From: CALFXN01 sp937957815
GTDB lineage: Bacteria; Synergistota; Synergistia; Synergistales; Aminobacteriaceae
NCBI GenBank assembly: GCA_036788195.1
Contig: DAIQNX010000009.1
Coordinates: forward strand, 30,906 to 94,905
DNA: 64,000 nucleotides
Reading direction: 5' to 3'
Part shown: piece by piece, positions 59,049 to 64,000 of the stretch
Layout: each line of letters starts with the position of its first letter
How positions within the stretch are numbered: position 1 is the stretch's first letter
The notes under the pieces: model-generated
Told to the model about the DNA's origin: nothing
What the model saw: only the letters and a program-made list of their open reading frames with translations
Database searches by the model: none
Made by a program: the position numbers and the translations under genes

Positions 59049-60032
59049 CTATTTCGCTTCCTTCCAGAATTTTCCGGCGCCAGGATGAACGGCGACGCCC
59101 GCGGGAACGGCAACCTTCGGATCGAGCTCGTCCATGTCCTTGACCGCCATGGCGAGCGTCTTCTTGTTCTCCCACATGGCCTTCGTGAGTTCATAGACGA
59201 GTGTTTCGGGGAGATCCTTCCGGATCACGACGCACGTGTAGTCTCCGACTGTATTCGTCGGTTTCGTCACGCTCTTGTAGACACCCGGCTCGATCGTGAA
59301 CGTCACCGTTCCGTAGGCATCTGCGAGCGCCTTGAGCGAGGCATCCTCGACGGGGAGGATCACCACGGGAACCTGGCTCTCGATATTCATGACGATAGAC
59401 GCAACCCGACCCACCGAAAACGCAAAGCAGTCGAGGTGATTATCGGCAAGGAGATTCGCGCCGTCCTCGTAGGAGGAGAACTCGACGGAACCGCCCCAAC
59501 CCTTGATATTGTCGTACGTCGCGCCGTACGCCTTCTTGAAGAGCGCCTTCACGACGAATTCCGACGCCGTTCCAGGCTTCAGCGTCGCGAAACGGAGCGG
59601 AAGCTTCTTCGTGAAAATATCACCGAGCGTCGTGATTCCGTTCTTTTCGGCGAAATCCTTGCGCATAATGAAGTAGGTGTACTGCGTGTAGAGGTTCGCC
59701 ATGACCACGGCGTTGTCGGCCGCTTTCTTGAAGGGATCGTCTCCCTTGATCGCGGCCCCGACCATCGAAGTCACGGAGAAACCCATGTCGCCTTTTTTCA
59801 GGTCGGAATTGACGATATTCGACACTCCGCCCCCCGAGCTGCTCGTCGTCTGGAGGACCGCCTTCGTCCACATCTCCGAGAGGGCGCCGCCGAGCGCGAA
59901 CCAATTGCCCCCGGGAGGTCCGGCCATGAACTTGAGCTGATCGGGCCATCCGGCTTTGTCGGCTGCAGCAGCGATTCCGACTCCCGCCGCGAGAACGGCG
60001 ACTGCGAGAAGAAGAGCACACATCCGTTTCAT
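59049..60032 (-). CDS. TAXI-family TRAP solute-binding protein
   Basis: The 327-residue periplasmic protein has a signal peptide ending near residue 24 (GIAAAA-DKA). The TAXI signature KFMAGPPGGNWFALGGALSE follows, then SSGGGVSNIVNSDLKKGDMGF, where the ligand carboxylate is held. ASEFVVKALFKKAYG and KPTNTVGDYTCVVIRKDL are typical of the later half. It delivers substrate to the fused permease. GGAGGAGG precedes the start. Confidence 0.95.
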   Translation of the reverse strand: MKRMCALLLAVAVLAAGVGIAAAADKAGWPDQLKFMAGPPGGNWFALGGALSEMWTKAVLQTTSSSGGGVSNIVNSDLKKGDMGFSVTSMVGAAIKGDDPFKKAADNAVVMANLYTQYTYFIMRKDFAEKNGITTLGDIFTKKLPLRFATLKPGTASEFVVKALFKKAYGATYDNIKGWGGSVEFSSYEDGANLLADNHLDCFAFSVGRVASIVMNIESQVPVVILPVEDASLKALADAYGTVTFTIEPGVYKSVTKPTNTVGDYTCVVIRKDLPETLVYELTKAMWENKKTLAMAVKDMDELDPKVAVPAGVAVHPGAGKFWKEAK

Positions 60033-60086
60033 CGTATACAGATCCTCCTCCGGCTACCAAGAATGACGTGCTTTTACGCTTGAATT

Positions 60087-60116
60087 ATTATACACTTTCA
60101 GTTGGACTCGTGTCGG
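60087..60116 (-). promoter_or_regulatory. Promoter of the TAXI-TRAP operon
   Basis: On the minus strand CCGACA (60116-60111), 18 bases, TATAAT (60092-60087). Confidence 0.6.
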
Positions 60117-60161
60117 CGCATTTCCCGAAACGAGAATCTGTTTCCGAAGGGAAGGGATTTC

Positions 60162-60533
60162 ATGGCATCCGGAATGTCGCATCTCGGAGGGAAGCTGTCC
60201 GATCTGCCGCTTTCGCCGCAATCGACGCCCCAGGTGGATAAACGCATCGTCTTCGGCCCTGATCGTTTCTGGCCGGAGTATACGGCGCGCCACTTCACTG
60301 CAAAGGTCGGAAGCGTCATCACGACGCACGCGCACGACTGGCCCCATTATATCCTTGTCTTCTCTGGAACGGTCGAAGCCAGAATCGGCGACGATATCGT
60401 CCGCGCGGACGAGAAATCGTGGATCCACGTTCCGGCGAACGTACCGCACTCATTCACCGTCGTCGGCGACGTGCCGTTCGAGTTCGTCTGCATCGTTCCG
60501 GCCCGGGGAGACGTTCCGCCGCCCCAGAAATGA
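60162..60533 (+). CDS. Cupin-domain protein
   Basis: The 123-residue protein is a single cupin barrel with motif 1 around ITTHAHDWPHYILVFSGT and motif 2 VPANVPHSFTVVGDVPFEF. Histidines in both suggest a bound metal. The family assignment is clear, the function is not. ATG 60162 has AAGGGAAGGG upstream. It is divergent from the TAXI-TRAP operon, so it could act in the same pathway or as a sensor. It ends at a perfect 19-base-pair hairpin. Confidence 0.85.
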   Translation: MASGMSHLGGKLSDLPLSPQSTPQVDKRIVFGPDRFWPEYTARHFTAKVGSVITTHAHDWPHYILVFSGTVEARIGDDIVRADEKSWIHVPANVPHSFTVVGDVPFEFVCIVPARGDVPPPQK

Positions 60534-60540
60534 CGCCCGA

Positions 60541-60584
60541 GACGAAACGGGGCGGCCGGGGTCATCCGGCCGCCCCGTTTCGTC
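60541..60584. terminator. Perfect 19-bp hairpin between convergent cupin and B3/B4 genes
   Basis: Arms of 19 bases (GACGAAACGGGGCGGCCGG and its complement) enclose a six-base loop. The right arm enters the stop codon of the minus-strand gene. There is no T run. It resembles the 19-bp hairpin at 15043-15083 in design and position. Confidence 0.6.
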
Positions 60585-61296
60585 ATTCTCCCACCGTCAC
60601 GCCAGGCGAGGCTTCGGACAGGTCGCACACCCTGACGTTCCCGCCGCAGTGGACGCGGACGAGTTCCGCCGTCTCTCCGGCGGCTTTCCTGGCCAGCTCC
60701 GGCGTCGCGGGAGGCAGCGCGTCGACATTGATCGCGACGTTCCGGGTCTCGGGCCGGATCTTGCTCCGCTCCCCGTTTCTCCAGCACCACCCGCGGCAGA
60801 AGACGTCCCCCGAACGGGAATCCTTGTACACGACCTCCCCGTCCCTTGGATGCTCTTCCGCTCCTCCGCCCAGCGGGAGATACGTTTCCGTTCCGTCGGC
60901 GAAGCAGAGCTCGAGGTCTCCGGTCACGGTGTCGAGGTCGTCTCCGCCGAGGGGCACGAGGTATCGGAGACTCTGAATGTTGAAGATCGTCACGAGCGGC
61001 GAGATGAAGGGAAGCGTCTTTCCTCCGATGACGCGCTTGACGAGCCCCTCGACGGACGGAGGGTTCGGGTTCGGATTGAGACCGAACGATGTGAACGCGT
61101 TTCTCCATGCCGCGATGGACGGATTCGACCGGTGCTCCCTGAGCGTGGGGTTCGAACGGACACTTTCCTCCGCATCGCGGAGCATCGCGGTCAGGACGTC
61201 GGATTCCCCGGTATTCGATACGCCTTCGGCGATAACGACGCAGCGATGGTAACCGGGAAACAACCGGAATATTCGAGGATGGACGGATATCTTCAT
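60583..61296 (-). CDS. B3/B4-domain protein (phenylalanyl-tRNA-synthetase-beta-like)
   Basis: The 237-residue protein matches the free-standing B3/B4 domain family, related to the editing part of phenylalanyl-tRNA synthetase beta. Features are SNPSIAAWRNAFTSFGLNPN, VKRVIGGKTLPFISPLVTIFN, and GGDDLDTVTGDLELCFADG. GEVVYKDSRSGDVFCRGWCW closes the core. Its activity is not established; trans-editing of misacylated tRNA has been suggested for some relatives. Its start overlaps the stop of the upstream unknown gene as ATGA, so the two are coupled. Confidence 0.88.
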   Translation of the reverse strand: MKISVHPRIFRLFPGYHRCVVIAEGVSNTGESDVLTAMLRDAEESVRSNPTLREHRSNPSIAAWRNAFTSFGLNPNPNPPSVEGLVKRVIGGKTLPFISPLVTIFNIQSLRYLVPLGGDDLDTVTGDLELCFADGTETYLPLGGGAEEHPRDGEVVYKDSRSGDVFCRGWCWRNGERSKIRPETRNVAINVDALPPATPELARKAAGETAELVRVHCGGNVRVCDLSEASPGVTVGE

Positions 61297-62312
61297 GACT
61301 CGGTTCTCACTTCCGTTCCTTTCGGATTCTTTTTCCGCGCGGCTATTTCGTTTTCGGCGTCACGCAGCCGGTTCCATTCCGCAGGAATGAGCCGCGACGC
61401 CAGATCCTCTCGGAGCATGTTTCCAAGGGTCCGCCTGTTTCCCACCTGTTCCCTCGGGATGTCTCCCCAACCGATCTTCCTTTTGTTCAAATACACGTCG
61501 AGGTCGACGAAGCGTTCTCCGTCGGAATCGTATTCGAGGCCCATCATGATCCGCTTCAGTTCCGGGGCCGTGAGGAACGTCAGGATACGGATCCGGTACA
61601 CGCGGACCGGCATGAGGATGTGCGCGTAGTCCTTCCCCCACCCCTCGCCGAGGATCAGTCCGATCTCGAGCGCATTCATCGCGATCCGCATCCGCCTGAC
61701 GTGGAGGTCGTAAAACCCATCCATATCGTACATACGGATCTCGATGTCGTTCCAGTCCTTCCGCTCCAACCCTTCGTTGAAATAGTCGAGCCCCCTGCTC
61801 CGAAGGGTAGCATGGATCGCCTCGAAGGGCTGTCGGATATACAGGACGTCGTCCTCGATATCGGATCGTCTCAGAGGACGGTTCAGCGACTTTTTCGTGA
61901 AAACGACCGCCACGCCGAGATCGCTGCTTTTTCTGAGGACGTGGCGCAGTTTGCCCTGTGTCGCGTCGAAGTCGAGCCGGATCTGGTCGAAGACCCGGCG
62001 ATAATCCCCGAAATACCGGAACGAGAGAATCCGCGGGATCGGAATGATCCGATGCACGAGCGCCCGATCCTCGTTCATGACATGACAGAGGAGTTCGTCT
62101 GCAGGGGCCTGGCAGACGTATGCACGGAAATGGCGGACCATTCCTTCCCCCCCAGTACAGAGAAAAATCGTCTGTCCCTCCATCGCGACATCGATCGCGT
62201 CGCGCGCGGAATACGGAATGGCCCCGAAACGGTCCTTCAGAAACTCGTCCCACGCGGCGCTTCTCGCGCGGACCATGAGAATCCGCGGCCCTCCTCGAAC
62301 GATCGTCAGCAT
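61293..62312 (-). CDS. Unknown protein between metallophosphoesterase and B3/B4 genes
   Basis: I do not recognise this 339-residue protein. Start 62312 (MLTIVRGGPRILMV) has GGGAGGTG upstream. It has no signal peptide or clear membrane segment. The sequence is rich in arginine and aspartate, with beta-like stretches (RILMVRARSAAW, GQTIFLCTGGEGMVRHFRAYVC, DLGVAVVFTKKSL) and helices (FEAIHATLRSRGLDYFNEG, MRIAMNALEIGLILGEGWG). The middle section with DIEIRMYDMDGFYDLHVRRM may hold an acidic metal site. It is joined to the B3/B4 gene by a four-base overlap and follows the metallophosphoesterase gene by 34 bases. Confidence 0.75.
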   Translation of the reverse strand: MLTIVRGGPRILMVRARSAAWDEFLKDRFGAIPYSARDAIDVAMEGQTIFLCTGGEGMVRHFRAYVCQAPADELLCHVMNEDRALVHRIIPIPRILSFRYFGDYRRVFDQIRLDFDATQGKLRHVLRKSSDLGVAVVFTKKSLNRPLRRSDIEDDVLYIRQPFEAIHATLRSRGLDYFNEGLERKDWNDIEIRMYDMDGFYDLHVRRMRIAMNALEIGLILGEGWGKDYAHILMPVRVYRIRILTFLTAPELKRIMMGLEYDSDGERFVDLDVYLNKRKIGWGDIPREQVGNRRTLGNMLREDLASRLIPAEWNRLRDAENEIAARKKNPKGTEVRTES

Positions 62313-62346
62313 GCCGTCACCTCCCCGAATATCGACACGACTCCTG

Positions 62347-62961
62347 TCACAACCCGCACTTCCGCATCCTGCTCCTGTCCCTGTCGACGTAAGATGGATA
62401 CGGGATGGAATACGCATCCCCCGTTGCGACGTCGATGCAATTCACTCCGAGGACTCCGTTCAGAAAGAACCGCTCAGGTCCGTCCGAATCCCCTCGCGAG
62501 GCGTCGTGTCCAAACAGGTTGAACCGCGCCGGGGGGACGGGCAACCCCGTTATCTCGTGGCTCATAGCGATTTCGAGTCCGTCAAGGCGCACGGTCGTTC
62601 CCCGCTCGAACACGCTCGATCCAGGGAACGCGACGAGCATCGAGGGCACGTGATCGTGATTTCCCGCGACGAAAAAGACGCGTTCCGGCGGAAGCGAACG
62701 AATCGCGGCGGAGAGGACCGCCAGTTTCCCGACGTACCACGGCAGCAGTCTGGGACAGAGTCCGATCTTGACATCGTCCGCGACGTCACCCGTATGGATC
62801 AGCGCGACGGGAGATACCCGCGCGATGAATCCCTTCAGATCCCGGTAGAAGGTCGAGGGTGTGTCCGAAACGTGGACGACAAGCCTCCCCCTCAGCGGAA
62901 GGAGATCTTCGGGGATATACAGCGAGTCCGTTATCCGCGAGAGCAACCGTTTCCAGATCAT
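62347..62961 (-). CDS. Divergent metallophosphoesterase
   Basis: The 204-residue protein has a calcineurin-like phosphoesterase fold with several motifs intact: IHTGDVADD, FVAGNHDHVP and MSHEITG. Two usual ligands are missing. The first motif reads VSDTPS where SDTH is usual, and the last reads LFGHDAS instead of a GHTH-like pattern. It may bind one metal only, have a different site, or be a non-catalytic relative. It is the first gene of a three-gene minus-strand operon, divergent from the flavoprotein gene. The start at 62961 lacks a strong ribosome site. Confidence 0.8.
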   Translation of the reverse strand: MIWKRLLSRITDSLYIPEDLLPLRGRLVVHVSDTPSTFYRDLKGFIARVSPVALIHTGDVADDVKIGLCPRLLPWYVGKLAVLSAAIRSLPPERVFFVAGNHDHVPSMLVAFPGSSVFERGTTVRLDGLEIAMSHEITGLPVPPARFNLFGHDASRGDSDGPERFFLNGVLGVNCIDVATGDAYSIPYPSYVDRDRSRMRKCGL

Positions 62962-63068
62962 GATCCCCTCCCCGTTGCGCCCATTCTATCACCGCCGCGC
63001 ATCGTGTCGGGAGTGATGATATGATACTGTGTCCGAGCAGATGGAATCACACGGAAGGAATGGTTGCC

Positions 63069-64000
63069 ATGGAATCGACTGAACTCAGGGACGCTTCGCG
63101 CCGGACGCTGGCGGTGATCGGGGCTGGCCCGGCGGGACTTCTCGCGGCGGGACGCGCCGCGGAACTCGGAGCTAGAGTGCTTCTTTTCGACAAGAATCCC
63201 GAGGCGGGAGTCAAGCTCCTCATCTCGGGAAAAGGACGATGCAACTTCACGAACGCCGAGCCGGACATCCAACGTTTCATCGCGACCTACGGAAAGTCGG
63301 GACGCTTCCTCTTCAGCGCCATCAGCTCATTCGGCCCGGAGGATATTCGCAGTTTCTTCGCCGCAAGAGGCGTCCCTTCGGTCGTCGAGCGCGGAAAGCG
63401 CGTCTTCCCGGGGTCGCGGATCGCCTCCGACATACGCGACGCCCTCGTCGGGTATGCCCGGGATACCGGAGTTCTGTTCCGCTTCGGCGAAGAGGTCAGG
63501 GATCTCTCCACCGACGGGGAAACGCGGAGAATCCGCAGGATCGTCCTCAGAAGCAGCGGAGAACCCGTCGACGCCGTGATCCTCGCAACCGGGGGAGCAT
63601 CCTATCCGAGAACTGGCTCGACCGGAGACGGGTACCGGATGGCGCAGAAAATCGGGCACACGATTACGACGCCGAGACCGTCGATCGCGCCGATCCGGAT
63701 CCGACAGTCGCCGCTCTTCGCAGCCCAGGGACTCGACCTGAAGAATGTCTCCGTTTCGGCATGGATCGACGGGAAGAAACGCGACGAACGCTTCGGCGAC
63801 CTGTCCGTCACGCACTTCGGACTCAGCGGTCCCATCGCGATGGACCTCAGCCGGGAGATCCATGAACTCATGCAGGAGGGGGATCTCGTCCTCAGGATCG
63901 ACTTCAAGCCCGCCCTGACATACGAGATGCTCGACGCCCGTTTTCAGAGGGAGTTTCTCAAGCGGGGCCGGGAGGAGATCCGGAGCGTCCTGCGGGCGGT
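63069..64000 (+). CDS. HI0933/YhiN-family flavoprotein, 5' part
   Basis: This FAD-dependent oxidoreductase runs off the end of the window; about 310 residues are visible. The FAD-binding loop is LAVIGAGPAGLLAAGRAAE, followed by the family hallmark LLISGKGRCNFTN. Later signatures are ERGKRVFPGSRIASDI, VILATGGASYPRTGSTGDGY and VTHFGLSGPIAMDLS. The physiological reaction of the family is largely unknown; some gut bacterial members (BaiN) reduce bile acids. ATG 63069 has GGAAGGA nine bases upstream, while an in-frame ATG at 63060 abuts that site. A TATGAT box lies near 63020. Confidence 0.93.
   Translation, partial: MESTELRDASRRTLAVIGAGPAGLLAAGRAAELGARVLLFDKNPEAGVKLLISGKGRCNFTNAEPDIQRFIATYGKSGRFLFSAISSFGPEDIRSFFAARGVPSVVERGKRVFPGSRIASDIRDALVGYARDTGVLFRFGEEVRDLSTDGETRRIRRIVLRSSGEPVDAVILATGGASYPRTGSTGDGYRMAQKIGHTITTPRPSIAPIRIRQSPLFAAQGLDLKNVSVSAWIDGKKRDERFGDLSVTHFGLSGPIAMDLSREIHELMQEGDLVLRIDFKPALTYEMLDARFQREFLKRGREEIRSVLRA

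Noticed and set aside
1..64000. CRISPR arrays, insertion sequences, prophage, attachment sites, tRNA and rRNA genes
   Set aside because: I looked for direct repeats with regular spacing, transposase motifs, tRNA T-loop sequences and rRNA segments and saw none that held up.

Overview
The window looks like chromosomal DNA of a Gram-negative anaerobe that ferments amino acids and peptides, most likely a member of the Synergistota (Synergistaceae). This is inferred from the gene mix: SpoVS in a genome with periplasmic binding proteins, three solute-importer systems (DctPQM TRAP, Dpp/Opp ABC, TAXI-TRAP), OrtAB amino-acid thiolase, several M20/M42 peptidases, flagellar-type signalling genes (CheV, MCP) and high-GC, compact coding. 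There is no rRNA, tRNA, CRISPR array, insertion sequence or prophage. Genes are closely packed and at least seven convergent pairs overlap at their 3' ends.

Region 1 (1-7557) holds the 3' end of a PdxA-family dehydrogenase with a strong terminator, then one operon: an IclR regulator with a good promoter and a palindromic operator, a three-part TRAP transporter, a class III aminotransferase, and OrtA/OrtB (2-amino-4-oxopentanoate thiolase). It reads as an import and degradation route for an unidentified amino or keto acid, ending in acetyl-CoA and alanine. Region 2 (7656-15083) has exonuclease III, an EamA exporter, a 2-hydroxyacid dehydrogenase, a ferritin-like protein, an acyl-CoA ligase, an M20 amidohydrolase, an unknown gene and larB. 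Region 3 (15135-21780) is a dipeptide/oligopeptide ABC operon with an M42 aminopeptidase as its last gene. Region 4 (21859-27809) has a C26 glutamine-amidotransferase-like hydrolase, an HD hydrolase, an M20 amidohydrolase, a thioredoxin-CcdA-ArsR redox operon with a candidate ArsR operator, lemA, and a stand-alone small RNA gene with the best promoter in the window.

Region 5 (27809-37918) has DUF72 and an unknown protein, typA/bipA, a GAF-GGDEF cyclase followed by a DegS-like soluble kinase, an MFS carrier and gpsA. Region 6 (37891-47600) is rich in signalling genes: a ferredoxin, a soluble chemoreceptor domain fused to an amino-acid-binding-protein domain, a membrane GGDEF cyclase overlapping it, a cupin/MFS divergent pair, a PAS/GAF protein with no output domain, rpoD, an unknown gene that may start at CTG, and cheV. 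Region 7 (47600-56662) has DedA, a YyaL/DUF255 protein, a HAD phosphatase, an ADP-ribosylglycohydrolase, an RpiR regulator, a UPF0173 hydrolase, aspS and hisS. Region 8 (56637-64000) has spoVS, a TAXI-TRAP pair, a cupin, an operon of divergent metallophosphoesterase, unknown gene and B3/B4-domain gene, and the start of a HI0933-family flavoprotein.

The most unusual items are the cytosolic MCP-SBP fusion coupled to a diguanylate cyclase (38248-40991), the unclassified small RNA (about 27560-27760, minus strand), the OrtAB/TRAP catabolic operon, and the thioredoxin-CcdA-ArsR operon with its palindrome. All assignments come from reading the sequence; no database search was run.
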